A stretch of 64,000 bases of DNA from Trochalopteron elliotii (taxonomy: Eukaryota > Chordata > Aves > Passeriformes > Leiothrichidae). The translations under genes and the position numbers were made by a program. Position 1 is the stretch's first letter, and the number at the start of each line of letters is the position of its first letter. Below the pieces are notes generated by a model, which saw only the letters and a list, made by a program, of their open reading frames with translations, did no database searches and had not been told where the DNA came from. The DNA lies in NCBI GenBank assembly GCA_024734555.1, contig JANPWX010000655.1, positions 111,366 to 175,365 on the forward strand, read 5' to 3'. Shown in pieces: positions 46,263 through 58,627 of the stretch.

Positions 46263-48963
46263 CCCATGTTCAAATCCATATCTCTGTTGCTGCATGTACA
46301 GCTGGCTGGAGAAAGCTTCTATCAGTGATTTGATCTATTTTTGTATAGTATTTACCAGGATGGTCATAAGCCTTTATGAGCTTTCTGCCAGGATAAAATA
46401 GTCCAATTTGTGTCTCTACTTCACTTTGGTCTCTAAATCTTGTCCTGATCTCACAGTTTTGGTTGTTTTTTTTTTTTTGGTGGTTTTTTTCCACTCCACT
46501 TTTAGATCTCAGCATTCTTTACCTTTGGGCAACCTTCACTATGCAAGAAAAAATTAGGACTGAACAAACTAACCTTGGGGTGATTAAAGAAATAACTCTA
46601 TTCCCAATGGAAATATCTGAAATTCCTCAGCAATACCATGAGAAACTAATCTTGAATGTGATCTGATTTCAGAGGATGATTCATGGTTTCTGACTCAAGA
46701 GAAGTTGTTGATTACAGTTTAGGTGCCTCATCCTAAACAAAGAGACACTTTTTATTTTGATACTTTCTAACTAAACAAACTCGTTTTTTCTTTCCATGTT
46801 GTCAATATATTGTGAATATTCATAGCTGTGGACAGAATAAGACGTGGGAAACTAACATTTCTCATTGAGCAGCCAAAGGAGATGAGGCAGGACCTGAAGC
46901 ACTGAGGGGAGTTTTCCATGAGGCTCTTCCTGAGTGGATTTGGGGACAGCAAAGCCTCGTCTCAGCTGCACCCTCTGACCTTTGCTTTGTGTTTGCTGCA
47001 TCATTTTTTGCTGTTGTTGCTGTTTTCATGGAAGTTCTTGGAACAGCCTGTGCATTTCTCAGGGCAGGGATCCTGCATGTGCTATAACAGAATATTCCCA
47101 ATGTCCATGGGAGGGGCCATGGCACAGCATTCCCAGTGTCCAGGGGAGGAATGGAGCTGCTTTTCTACCCTTGGGGAGGTTCTTCTTTGTTCTTCCTGGG
47201 ATTTATTCACCCACTGGGCACGTCTGTGTGGGGAGCTGAGTGTGTGGCTAGTCACTCATCCCTCAATCCCAGGGCTGTGTTGGCATTCCTATTCCCAGAT
47301 GTCCATCAACTGACAGATATCCAAGAGATTTTCTTTTTGTTTGGTCATTTACAGGGACTTCCTTCATCACAATTCCCTCCAGGTGCTGGTGGGACTTGTG
47401 CCTTTTGGTGTGAGTGTGGCCAAACCAGGACACAGAGTGAGCAGAAAGCAAATGCAAACCCAATCCTGCATTTCTCCTAATTGCCATTTCTCCTGCAGGC
47501 TTTCAGCAGTGGGTGGAAATGAGAGGGAAATGGTTTGTCCTTTGCATGGTGGCCCTGCCCCAATGGGGATAAACCTGAGCCATCTCTGAGCTCAGGCACC
47601 CAAAGCATGTTGTCTGAGCTGAGCTGAGTTTTAAAGCAGATGCTGAGAGCCTGGGATGCCTCTGCCTCACTGCTGGGAGGGAACAAGGATATTAAATAGT
47701 GAATATTTCCCCATTGTTACCCACAACAGCACAGCCATGCTCACTGTTGTCAGAACGCTGCAGCAGGAGGAAGGATTTTTGAATTATTAATTCCTGAGGG
47801 CTAATTAAGAGGAAGGATGCTGGGGAAGCCAGCAAGCACAAGTTCAAAGGCTGCATGTTTGTAGCTGTGAGCAGCCACAACCTGGCCTGGGATTTCAGGC
47901 AGCCAGTGACAGCCTTTGACATCACACCCACATCCAAACAATGCTCAAATAATGACACAAACACACCAAGCTGGCACTGCAGAGCCCTTGTTAGCAGCAG
48001 AAGACAGCTAAAAGAATTTGATTTATAATTGATTACCAAAAAAAAACCAAAAAAAGAGAAATAAAACAAAAGCTTCTTGCCAGCTGTTGCCTCTCCTGAG
48101 CCAATTCAGTGCACGATACCAAGCAATTGCCCAGGCTGAATTTCTGATCTCAGATTTGTCTTTTTTCCTGACACGTGCAGCTGAAATCCGATTGAAGATG
48201 CTGTTTGTACAAGCTAGAGATGCTGCTGCAGTTCTCTGCTGCAGTTTTTCCCCTTTTGAACCTGCTGGTTCTGTGCCTCACCCCGCCCGTGCCGTGTCCT
48301 GCCTGCAGCATCCCCTCGCTGCTGGGCCTGCACCTCGCCCTGCTGAGGGATGGGCTGAAGGGATCCCCATTCCCACACTTCCCAACATCCCTCTGCGAGC
48401 CCTGAGAGGGACAAATGCAGAGCAGCTGCCAACTGGCCTCCCTTTTGGAGGGCTGACATCCAGTTGGCACCCGGCGGGTTCCTCGCGCTGGAACAGGAAG
48501 CGAACTCCCTGCTGCAAATTACCCTCCAATTTCTGCTGTTTACCCCAGGAATAAACTCATTGCTGCTGTAAAACCCCCTCCCACCGGCTCCAGGAGGAAA
48601 GCATGGAAGGCAGGAATGTCAGCCAGTTGGTCAGTGGCCAAATAACTGGCCAGTGGCCAACTGGTATCCTGTGTTTTACTTTCTGTGGAGGAGAGCTCAT
48701 GGGCCTGGCTGCAGATCACCTGCCTGGCATTTCCTCCTGTCCATCCTACAAAAAAACCCCAAATGTCACACCCTAAATCAGTGTTTCCTTGGTGGCCTGG
48801 CAGAAACGTGGTAACCAGGAGAGTTCTTCATTGTCCCACTGAATAAAGTCAATTTATTTGAGAGTTTGGAGGGAGATGCCAGCGAGCTGGAGAAGGATCA
48901 TTCCCATGGGGATGCACAGGGGACTTCTCTCAGTGACTCAGCCCAAAATGTCACCTGCCACTG
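46263..48963. other. single-copy non-coding DNA
   Basis: No gene was recognised. Simple runs lie at 46466-46490 and 48039-48060, and an imperfect inverted repeat is at 48623-48664. A TTTATT run near 48840-48860 with a nearby 'tgtcacaccc' could belong to another old LTR, but I could not define ends. Confidence 0.45.
48623..48664. repeat. imperfect hairpin, 18-bp stem
   Basis: The arm 'ccagttggtcagtggcca' faces 'tggccagtggccaactgg' across the loop 'aataac', with two mismatches. Confidence 0.85.
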
Positions 48964-49338
48964 TATATCCTGAGCCTTTTTCCTTCTTCTTTTGTATTTG
49001 CTTGCAGAGGACACAGCAGGGGATGGTCCCAGCCTGAGTCCTTCCTTTGCACCTTCTTCTTCACGGGTCTGGGTGGGATTTTGTAGTTGGATAGAAAATC
49101 TGCATTGCGGGCCACGGGTGGTTGGTTATTGGGCTAGTAAAAATAATTTAGGTGTCATTTCTCTATTGGACAGTTTGTGCTTAAAAGGCCTTGTAGAGAG
49201 ATAGAGACAGAGCCATTTTGTACTTTGTTAACTACAACTCACAACTTGTGAGACTGTACTTCAGATAAGAATGAATAAACATCTGAGTCCCAACACGAAC
49301 TGTGTCTCTCGAGCATTTAATCCCAGCCCTGACAACAG
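48964..49338 (+). mobile_element. LTR-like 3' part of an endogenous retrovirus (left end uncertain)
   Basis: The segment has 'ggacagtttgtgcttaaaag', 'gccattttgtactttg', an AATAAA signal in 'gaatgaataaacatctgag', then 'tgtgtctctcgagcattt' and the ending 'cagccctgacaaca'. A poly-A signal followed by a short U5 ending in CA is typical of an LTR on the plus strand. I could not find a matching TG start or target-site duplication, so the left border is a guess. Confidence 0.5.
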
Positions 49339-51281
49339 AAAAGATAATAAACCCACAGTGAGCTGGAGAGGTCTCTGTGTAAAAACAGTGCGGAAAAGTG
49401 CAAGGATTCACCAGTTCTGTTTCCACAGAACATTTCAGCCCTTTATTATCAGCCTTTCAGAGCTGGGATGATTGGTGAGGGAGGTAAAGGAGGGAGGGCA
49501 AAGCCACAGCTCCCAAACCCTCATCCTGTGCATGCAGCCACCCCAGGTAACCCCAGCACATCATGGACAGGGACACAGAAACCTTGAAACTGGGAAAAGG
49601 TAATTAGGAAAAAAAACCCCAGTTTTAACAAATCCTAATTTCCCAATTTAATTGACCCTAAAATTTTTTAGGGTTTTCTGCCTCCTTGTCTCACTGGTTC
49701 TTAAAGCTTGCAAACACCTCCACCTGATGCTTTCTCTCCATCAGATGTCTGTGTTCCACTTAACCCCCCCAGGACCTGTGTGCAGGACTGGGAAGGGTAA
49801 TAGCAAACAGATTACATACTCAGCAATAGACTAAGCACAATTAGGCCTCACATTCCTCTCACTCCTATAAATAACTCTCAGTTTCCTCTCCATGTCTGCA
49901 AATTTCATTAGTATGATGGAAAGAAAAGAAAAAACACACACACACACACTCACTCACACTCACACGCCCCAAGCTCACTTTTCTTGCAAAGCCCAGAGTT
50001 GATCTCTCAATCTCAGGCTTTGCTCAGCCTGGGGGAGGAAAGGGAGTTAAACCCACGGCCCCACCAAGCCTTGGGCCACATGCCCCTGGCCATGAAGGGA
50101 AAATTCTCTGCAGATGGCTGAGGAATTCACCTGCAAGAAACAACAGAGAGAGAGAGAAAAAAAATTCCCTCTCTTTGCTGGGCTGTGTGTGCAACCTGTG
50201 GAGTTTTGGGGCATCATCAGCCCTGCTTGCCCTTGATCCCAGCAGAAAGGTGGGTGTTATTCCCAGGTCAAAGCCATCCCCCAAACACCTCCAGACTTGT
50301 AAAGCAATCCAGGAGACGTTAAAAGAACCTGCACCAGCTGAATATGAGGCCAAGAACAATTGTCTCAGTCTGTATTTAGGTGCTGAATTGTGAACACCCC
50401 AAGCACCTGTAGGCAGATGTTGATGGACCCTTCAGGGTGTGTCAGTGTTTGAATTTTGGGCTCGTCCTAAAACCAGTGCCAGCCCCCAGAGGGGAGCAGA
50501 TACTCACTGATCTCCTCCCATTTTGGTCTCCCACGTCAGAGCCTCAGCCACCCAATTTTCTCCTGGTGCTGTTATCTGCCTCCGACCGGGAGAATTTCAT
50601 TAAATTCCTGCTGAAGTGAAATAATTGCCTGGCTTTTCTCGCCGCCTTCAGCCCATTGTTGTTTCAGTCTCCAGTGGCTGGAGGATGCGGAGATGGAAAG
50701 ATCCAGATGAATCTAAGGAGTTAAAGGCTGGGAGAGCCCATTGTTCTGACACTTAATGAGTTCTGCCCCAACCCATTTACTTTCCCCTCATCTCTTCATT
50801 GCTATCAGCAGAAAAGAGCCTGCAAATAATCGTGTCCCAGTCCTGCAGCCCATAATGAGTCCATCCCAATGCAAAAGAGCTGTTATCTCTGACGTGTAAA
50901 AAAAGCCAAATTGTTGCCTGGCTTTGAAGTGGTGTGAAGTCCCAATCAACAGCGTGAAGTGAACGAAATCGCTTGGGAAGCCACACTCCCAAATTCTCCT
51001 CGTTATTATTAGAACGGAGGAGAAGAATTGAAGATAAAGTTTGATTCTACACAATGGGAAATTATTGGAGGGAGGGAGAGAGAGGCCTGCCTGCTAAAGA
51101 GAGAGTGCCAGGCTCGATGAGGAAACACTTTGTTTTTCCTCTCCCTTGAAATCCAAGTGCACTTCTCCCAGGTTGGCTGGAAAGAAACAGGTTTGAAGTT
51201 GTCACCCAACACTTGTGGGGAGGAGCCCCCCCCTTCTCCAGATGCAGAGCATTGTGGAATGCTCAGTGATATTGGTTTTCA
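49339..51281. other. single-copy non-coding DNA
   Basis: No gene was recognised. It includes a short CA/CACT run at 49932-49965. Confidence 0.5.
49932..49965. repeat. CA / CACT microsatellite
   Basis: About nine 'ca' units followed by 'cactcactcaca'. Confidence 0.9.
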
Positions 51282-51345
51282 TCACAGAGTCATGGGATGG
51301 GCTGGGAGGAGCCCCACAAATCATCTTCTTCCAGGACCTGAACCA
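51282..51345 (-). mobile_element. probable CR1 LINE 3'-end remnant
   Basis: The plus strand 'tcacagagtcatgggatggg', 'ctgggaggagccccacaaat' and 'catcttcttccaggacctga' resembles the reverse complement of a diverged CR1 tail. It is short and worn. Confidence 0.5.
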
Positions 51346-53355
51346 TTTACTGAGCTCTGGTGGCCACAGCTCCATCCTCACAAGTGGAAAAAGGGATTTC
51401 CAAAGGTCCCAGCTCCTGCTGACCACTGCTGGGAGAGCTCTTCCCTTTGCCTGTTTTTGGGAAGCACAAAATGGTAAAAACAGCCCAAGATTTGTCCACA
51501 GGCAATGGAGACAGTTGGGAAATACAAAATACGGGCCTATTTCCCCTTGAAAAAAGTGAAGGACGAGATCCCTGTCACCAAACTGTGTCATCATCGTTGT
51601 CCCTGCCCTGGGGCATCCCCCGTGTGTGACACACGGTGTGGCCCTTGTCACCTCCCGTGAGGATGGATGTTGGAGCTTATGGAACACAAAAACACCTCCT
51701 TCCCTGTGAAGTTTTAAGCTGCCTCTGCCTCGAGCGCTGCAATCAAAACAAAGGAAAAAAAAAATAATACTTTTTGTTTTGCTAATCTTCTGTAGACTTG
51801 GTAAAATATATAATAGGTTCCATTAAGCCCGAGTTAGTTAATTACTAGGTAGGAAATCCAATATCTTCTCAGGGTTATTTTCCAGTTGTCATTTTGCAAG
51901 AGAATTTCTGCTTTGACGTCATTGCAAGACAAAAAACACTCTGCGGACAAAAGAAACCACAAATCGGGGGAAAAATACATCAATATTGTTTTTCTTATAG
52001 CCTGCCACTCATTGGGTGGAATTTTGTGCAATATTGTGAGCCTGCCTCTGGCAAAGCTCCGTTTCCAACCCAAAAGTGTGCAATAATAGGAGACAGCTCG
52101 TGGAGACATTCCTGGAAAAGCTTTGCAGGTTTTGCAGGTCCTTTCAGAGCCACCTTCAGCTGCTGACCAATGCCTCAAGGATCACTCCCCGTTGAGGGAA
52201 AAAAAAATAAATATATATATATATAAAATAAAAATATTTTTTATAAAAATATAAAAATATCTTTTTGGAGTTCAACACCAACATTTAATTAATTTTCCAC
52301 AAATTCCGTTGTATCCCCATGCAGGTGTAAATCAGTTCCACGACCTTCCTTGGTTAACAAGGATATTACCCTTACCAGGATGCCATCCTTGGAACACAGA
52401 GGTAATTATGCTCATTAATATTAATCTGATCACCCACTGCATCTATTTTCCTGCTTCAGCAGGAGCTGAATTAAAATGCAAACTTGACTTTAGCAAGGTT
52501 TTTAATCTGATTAATTACTATCCAACTTATTTACATACAAAGCCATAAGAGCACCTATCAAACCAAAATACCTGGTCGTTTGTTCTGCATGGTTTTGTGG
52601 AAGTGCTGACTGCAAAAGTTCCTGCAAAAAAAACCCAAATGTTCTGTTGGAATCTGCAGGGCTGAGGTGGAAGTTAAATATAATTTAATGTTGAGGATTT
52701 TTTTTTTTCCTCTGGAATTTTGTTTTGGAAGAGAACCTGAGGGGAAAAATTCTGACAATGTCAAAATATTCTGTTTTGACTATTTCAGGACAAAATGTTT
52801 AGAGTTTCCTGTTCGGGATGGATTTTGTTTTGAATTTTTCGGTTTCGTTATATTTTTTTAAATAATAAATACATTATATTGTATTATAGAAAGAAACGTT
52901 TGAGAGCCATAATGAAAATAAGTGGTTTTATCTGCAGAAAACATGTTCTGGAGCCTTCCTGTGGAAAACGTGACTTTGGAGCTTTGCACAGACTCTGTGC
53001 TGGAGTTGGCCTTGAGGGAACCTGGCCTCATCTTCCACAGTCCTGCTGAAGGACCCATCAGAGCGTTTTTTATCATGCTCCCAGCTTGAGTTCAAAGCTC
53101 CAGGTGCTGTTTTAGGAAGGGTAAATCAGTGGAGACTGGCACATTTTCTTCCCTCCCTTTTCCCACCAGATTCCTTCAGATTTACAGGCAAGGATGACAA
53201 ATGAAGAAATGAACAAAGTTTATGGACTTATCCACAGTCCCATCATGGATCCTTCACCAGCCTGTCAGACATTTGTGACACGGGGCAAGGAGAAGGGAAT
53301 TCCCTCCCAAGGAGAACCATTACAATTAGAAAAACTTTTCAAGGGCGTTAATACA
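51346..53355. other. single-copy non-coding DNA
   Basis: No gene was recognised. It includes an AT-rich simple stretch at 52200-52262. Confidence 0.5.
52200..52262. repeat. AT-rich low-complexity run
   Basis: Repeated 'atat' and 'aaaatat' units. The run is self-complementary in part and probably flexible DNA. Confidence 0.85.
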
Positions 53356-53526
53356 ACCATGGAATGGTTTGGGTTGGAAGAGACCTCAAAATCCATCTCA
53401 TTCCACCACCTTCCACTGTCCCAGGTGGCTCCAAGCCTCACCCAACCTGGCCTTGGACACTTCCAGGGATGGGGCAGCCACAGCTTCTCTGTGCCAGGGC
53501 CACACCACCCTCACAGGGAAGAATAA
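53356..53526 (-). mobile_element. CR1 LINE 3'-end fragment
   Basis: The plus strand 'catggaatggtttgggttgg', 'aagagacctcaaaatccatc', 'cctggccttggacacttcca' and 'gcagccacagcttctctgtg' is the reverse complement of a CR1 3' end. It extends to 'caccctcacagggaagaat', a longer piece than most copies in the window. Confidence 0.93.
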
Positions 53527-54363
53527 AATGTTAAATTTCATTCCCTTTGGCTTCTCATTGCTGCTTATTTAAAGGGTTAAATGCCTCCTTTGGACCTGCT
53601 CCCTCCAGCAAACAAAATACCAGCACTCCCTGGGCTGAAAGAAGATGTGTTATATTAATAAAATTATTTCCCAAATGAAATTTAAGCCTAAAAAAACCAA
53701 AAAAAACCCCAAAACAAACCACAAACCCAACAAGGTGTTTTTTTTTTTTCCATGGGAGGGGAAAATTTGTTTGCCATAATCTGCTTTGCTTCTCCCTGTG
53801 GTGATGGCTGCTGGGAGGAGTCTGGGAGGAAGGGAAGGAGCTCCTGAGCTGAAAAGTTATGGTCTGAAGGCATAATAATGAAGGCAGCTTATTTTTATAC
53901 CCTTGCTGAGTAATTAAATTGATAATGGGGCAATTAAATTGATAATGGGGCGTGACCTTGCTCCTGCTGCCCCCTCCCAGCTGAAAAGGTCTCAGCAGCC
54001 CCAGGCTGGACCCTCACCTCGCCCAGCAATGCCAACAGAGACCTGGAGCCTGCAGGTCCTGCCTGTGGCGTTCTCCTGGCTGGAAAATGGGAATTTGGGA
54101 AGTTTTTGCTGCAGTCTGTGGTTGTGATTCCCAGCCCTGCCGGCAGTGCCGGGAATGAAACCACAGCCTTTGTTGTAATCCGATAAAACCTGAACAGCCC
54201 CTGCTCCTCCCCGAGGGCAAATTAAGGGCCTCGTTTGCTCTGCAGAGGCCTCTTTGCCCTCTTGTTTAAGGCTCAGCGAGGCAGGAATGATGCCTGAAGT
54301 TTTATCTTTGCTGTATTTCAGGTTCTGTGCTGCCCAGGGCTGCAGCTCTGAGCTCACAGTCAG
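53527..54363. other. single-copy non-coding DNA
   Basis: No gene was recognised. It includes a duplicated 'caattaaattgataatgggg' (about 53911-53950, two copies 21 bases apart). Confidence 0.5.
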
Positions 54364-54732
54364 TGTCACTCAGCTCTGCACACAGCAGGGACACAAAACA
54401 AATCCTTCCCCAAATGGACACCAAGGACAACTTTCAGGCCCAATGGCACAAACAAGGGGGGCTGAAGGGAGGAACAACAAGGATGGGACCTCACAAGCTG
54501 CAGCTGCAATTGGACAATTCAACCCCAAGGTGCAAATGGAGCCAAACTTATCCAAGGGTCAGACCTGGTGACCCTTTGTCCATTTTGGGACCATTTTGGG
54601 TCCCCCTTGGCTGTAGCCCTGGCCAGGCTCTTGTCCTGCCCAAGGTGGATCCTGGAGGCCTTTGAATAAATCTCTGCTTTATTCCCCAGCTCTGTCCAGT
54701 CTCTTTTCCAGCTCAGCCTTCCCAAGGCATCA
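54364..54732 (+). mobile_element. solo LTR, shared family (copy 3 of 3)
   Basis: The segment starts 'tgtcactcagctctgc' and ends 'cttcccaaggcatca'. It contains 'acaccaaggacaac', 'aattggacaattcaacccca', 'tttgtccattttggg', 'ggccaggctcttgtcctg', an AATAAA signal (54665-54670) and 'ctctgtccagtctctttt'. The block order and spacing match the copies at 19.6 and 36.5 kb. TG...CA termini are visible but flanking duplications are not. Confidence 0.75.
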
Positions 54733-56137
54733 GGAACATGGGCAGAGAAAACAGATCCCAGATTCCTCCATTCAGCTTTAAAGAACACAAACAAAATTCT
54801 GATTTTCCCAATAAAACCAATTCCCAAGGAATCTTTGGCATGTGGCTGGAGCACCTTAGAGCTGGATGAGGGCCAGCTATGGGGGATGAACTCCAGTGTA
54901 ACTCCTCTGCAGCCCTGCCCAAGTGTCCCTGTTTTATTCCTTGGGAAATGCGCTCAGCTGCNCATTTCTGAAAAGTCTGGCCTGAGGAGAGGTCAGCCTG
55001 GATTTCCAAAACTGAAGAAATCTAAATGAGAAACCAGCTGAAATCGTTGGTCTGGAATGCCTCAGGCACCTTCCCTGCTTCTCTTCTTATTTCCCGGAGC
55101 ACAAACTTGAGTGCAGCTCATTATCTGCCTTAATCACCCATAGAATCACAGAATCCTTTTAAAAGGCAGAACCAGCAAACAAAAGCAGCTGGAAAGAAGA
55201 AGATTTCAGGCATCATAAAATGCTGAAAGTGCCAATAAAGGTTTTCAATAAAGCCATCTTGATTCAGGATTTCTCTTTCAAAAAAACTGCACATCTTGAT
55301 TATTCCTGGGATATATTTAAAACAGAACAAAACAAAACAAGCCCAAACAACCAATCTTGATGGTATTTTTGTCAAATATTTCCGTTCTTTTTCCAAAGGA
55401 AATGGTTGATTTTAGAGCTGCAGATGCCTTTTCGTGAGCTGTTCAAGAAAAATCCCAATATTTTTCCATTCATTAGCCAATCCAGGCTCTCTCTTGCATC
55501 CACAGAAAGGTGTTTCCATCATAAAACTGGGCCACAGCCTTTACATTTTTATGGTCTTCTCATAATTAGCAACTTTCTTCTCTGCCCCTCTGGTGACTAA
55601 TTAAAAAGCAGCTGATCCTCGATGGAAACTTTAAGAACATCCTGTGTTGAGATTATTCTGCTGCTGTGGCCCATATTTTCTGCCTTTTTTTTTTTAATTA
55701 TTTTTTTATTAAAGCTGAGGGTAATTGTACAGAAATAATCTCGTTGTTGTGTCAGGTGGGACGTGGTGCTTGTGAATTCTGGTGCTGCCAAGTTCTGCGT
55801 GGCATCATAATGTCACCTACAGCCACCTGATGCCACAGCTGCACCAGAATTTCTGCACTCAGGACATCTCTGTGGGTGAAAAAGTGGAAACAAATCATCC
55901 AGGCGTGGAAAATACGGCTCTGAGAATGCCCCACACTGGGCAGGCTGGCTAAAATAATGGCAAGAAATGGGTATTTTTTTTGTATTCCTTCATGAGTGGG
56001 GATTAATCTGAGACAAAAATGTTTCCACCAACAGGTGCCTCTGGTTCTCCAAGCCTGGAGGCTGCAGCAGGATCCCCCCAATCCTGCATGAAGCCACAAA
56101 CCCCAAATATCTCATGAGGTTCCACTGGGGGGAAACC
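54733..56137. other. single-copy non-coding DNA
   Basis: No gene was recognised. A single unknown base is at 54962. A short 'tagaatcacagaatcc' at about 55141 recalls a CR1 tail but is too short to call. Confidence 0.5.
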
Positions 56138-56585
56138 TGTGGGAAATAGATTTGTTGAGAATTCTCAAAGCCTGACAGAAGGCTCACATGGTCTTGTGGG
56201 TCTGTGTGCAAACTTTGAGATAAAAAATGCTGATTTGGAAAGGCCATGGGATAGGACAGACATTGAGAGAGAAATTGAACTAGAAACAAGATTTAAATTA
56301 TGGCCTTGCAGACAGACCAGATATTTTAGAGAAATAGAGCTATGAAAGATGTATTGTAGCAGGACCCACAAGGGATAATTTTAGATGATTGGCTTTAAGG
56401 CATTAACAGCATTGTGTGGCAACAGCTGATAGGCCAAAAACGTTTATAATGGATTGCAATTAGGAAATAGTCTGGCTTCTGATTGTGATGGGGTGAATTG
56501 GAACATCTGTATTGTCTCACCCTTCATATGAGACTGAAAATGGAATAAAAATTCCTTTTACGTCAGAAAAAGGAGTAATCTAACA
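56138..56585 (+). mobile_element. solo LTR of an endogenous retrovirus, intact ends and TSD
   Basis: The 448-bp segment begins 'tgtgggaaatagatttg' and ends 'aggagtaatctaaca', giving TG...CA termini. It is flanked on both sides by 'gaaacc' (56132-56137 and 56586-56591), a six-base target-site duplication. It has a 'tttataatgg' TATA-like motif (about 56440-56450) and AATAAA near 56543-56548. No internal retroviral genes are present, so it is a solo LTR. Six-base duplications are typical of ERVK-like (class II) elements, but the exact family needs a library search. Confidence 0.9.
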
Positions 56586-56616
56586 GAAACCAACCTGCTC
56601 TTCACCTCATACCCAT

Positions 56617-56641
56617 GGTCATCATCATCATCATCGTCGTT
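56617..56641. repeat. short ATC trinucleotide run
   Basis: Six or so 'atc' units followed by 'gtcgt', between the solo LTR and the inverted repeat. Confidence 0.85.
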
Positions 56642-56687
56642 AGATCCTCTTGCATTGGATCCAGTGGGAATTGGGGATGAGGACCCC

Positions 56688-57086
56688 CAGTGTTTATGGA
56701 TATAAAAATATGAGAAACAACGCAGGACCAGAGCACTGTGTTTTCCCACGTGTTCATTGTCCTGTCACTCGCTGTAAAATCTCTGTGATGGGGAATTAAT
56801 GAGGGGACACCTGTTCTCTTGGCAGAACCTGGCTTTTTTTTTTTAATTCTAAGTATTTTTAAGTATTCTCTGAAAGCTGTGGCAAAGGCAGGAAAGCAAA
56901 CTCTGCCCTGGCAGGGGGAAAGGTGAGATATTTGCTAGGCAAAGGCAGAGCTGATGCTGCAGATCCAGAAAATCCAGGCTGGCTGCAAGGAAGGACTGAA
57001 CTGAGACTTCTTCTGTGTTTTATCTGCAGCCCAGGAGGGTGAATTTGGGACACCCCTCCCCAGGGAGCTGCTACAAGGGGGACACC
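56688..57086 (+). repeat. left arm of a large inverted repeat
   Basis: This 399-bp arm begins 'cagtgtttatgga' and ends 'acaagggggacacc'. It is the reverse complement of 58227-58627, with four substitutions, all in the outer 70 bases, and a one- to two-base difference in a T run. The inner 325 bases are otherwise identical. A 64-codon frame is identical in both arms only because the DNA is. Confidence 0.97.
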
Positions 57087-58226
57087 AATATTTCCTTGTG
57101 TCTTGGGGTGACCTTTTAATGCTTGTATCCCCAGTTGTCTGTTCTGTTTATGCTGTATATTAATTCTACACCTCCAGAGGAGCCTTTTCTGTCACCTCAG
57201 GTTGGTATTTACACCCCCAGCTCCAGGCCTGCAGTGCAGATCTGAGGGAAGCTGCTCACCCCCAAACCCCACGTCCCTGCAGAGGATCCCAGGGCTGGAA
57301 ACGAGGGAGATTTGTCATAAATTTGGATGCCCTCCCCAGAAACAGTTCCACGGGAATGAGAGGAGAGCTGGTGAATCCATCTGTGAGGAGCAGGGGGAAT
57401 TTGTGCCTTCTGCTCTGCCTGGATTCAGCTCCACTGCCTGCCAAAGCAACAAAAAAACACCAAACAAACCACCCCCAAAGAAGCTGTGGGATCACTGCGG
57501 AGTCCTTGGGCTGGGAGGTGACTCGGAAATAAATGAGGAACCCAGAAATGACAGGTCCCAGCCACAAACCCCACAGCCCTTTGCCTTTTCTCTCCTGGTG
57601 GCTTGTTCACTCCTCAGAGAGCTGATGGCATTCCCGGGTTACACGTGAGGATAAACTGCTCCTAAACAGAGTTATAATGTCACCTTTTAGCTCTGCAATT
57701 CTCCTGCAATTCACCCCTTGGAGCTGGGATTATCTGTCTGCCTGCCAGGCAGAAAACAAGACGTGGGCAGAGAGTTTGTTTTTCCCCACCGGGTGACAAA
57801 TTTCAAGACTCCACCACTTCTCCTTCCCCTCTGTTTGCTCCTCCAGCTATTTTTGGATTACACTGGTGTGGCTGTTGCTGCCTTCTGGCTGGAGCTCCTT
57901 TGCAAATGACCATTTCCCCGTGTGTTTGCTGAGTGTAAACATCTTGCAAAACACAACTTGTGCTTCCAGGAGCTCCGGGGAGCAGCAGAGGAGGAAAGAG
58001 GAGTTGCTCAGAGCCCGTCTGGTCTTGTAAGCAACAGCAAAGAGTTTCTCAAATTAGAAATCTGGCTGCAAGATTTCAGCATCTCGGGCTACTGGAGCCG
58101 TCAATGAGTGAGGAAATAAAGAAGAGATGGGAAAAATAAAGCTCTGAAAACACACAAGGAACACTTCAGTACTGCAGTGAGCATGGTGGTGGGACATTTC
58201 CTGGTGTATAGGGTGAGGAAATAAAA
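57087..58226. other. spacer of the inverted repeat, LTR-like at its left edge
   Basis: The 1,140-bp spacer starts a few bases before 'tgtcttggggtgacctttta' and 'atgcttgtatccccagttgt', which look like the U3 start of an avian LTR on the plus strand. No matching 3' end was found. No gene was recognised; a 148-codon frame (57202-57648) shows no domain. Confidence 0.4.
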
Positions 58227-58627
58227 GGTGTCCCCCTTGTAGCAGCTCCCTGGGGAGGGGTGTCCCAAATTCACCCTCCTGGGCTGCAGATAAAACACAG
58301 AAGAAGTCTCAGTTCAGTCCTTCCTTGCAGCCAGCCTGGATTTTCTGGATCTGCAGCATCAGCTCTGCCTTTGCCTAGCAAATATCTCACCTTTCCCCCT
58401 GCCAGGGCAGAGTTTGCTTTCCTGCCTTTGCCACAGCTTTCAGAGAATACTTAAAAATACTTAGAATTTAAAAAAAAAAAAGCCAGGTTCTGCCAAGAGA
58501 ACAGGTGTCCCCTCATTAATTCCCCATCACAGAGATTTTACAGCGAGTGACAGGACGATGAACACGTGGGAAAACACAGTGCTCTGGTCCTGCATTGTTT
58601 CTTATATTTTTATATCGATAAACACTG
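58227..58627 (-). repeat. right arm of a large inverted repeat
   Basis: This is the reverse complement of the left arm (56688-57086). It begins 'ggtgtcccccttgtag' and ends 'atcgataaacactg'. The flanking bases outside the two arms do not form an evident target-site duplication. Confidence 0.97.

Noticed and set aside
48764..48963. Left part of the LTR at about 49 kb beginning at 'tgtcacaccc'
   Set aside because: No matching target-site duplication was found with the right end, and a TTTATT run suggests a different, opposite element. I left the border open.
55141..55157. CR1 tail scrap 'tagaatcacagaatcc'
   Set aside because: It is too short to tell from chance, with no adjoining CR1 sequence.
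56688..58627. DNA transposon with long terminal inverted repeats (hAT-like 'cagtg' ends)
   Set aside because: No target-site duplication flanks the arms and no transposase remnant lies in the spacer. An inverted duplication explains the data better.
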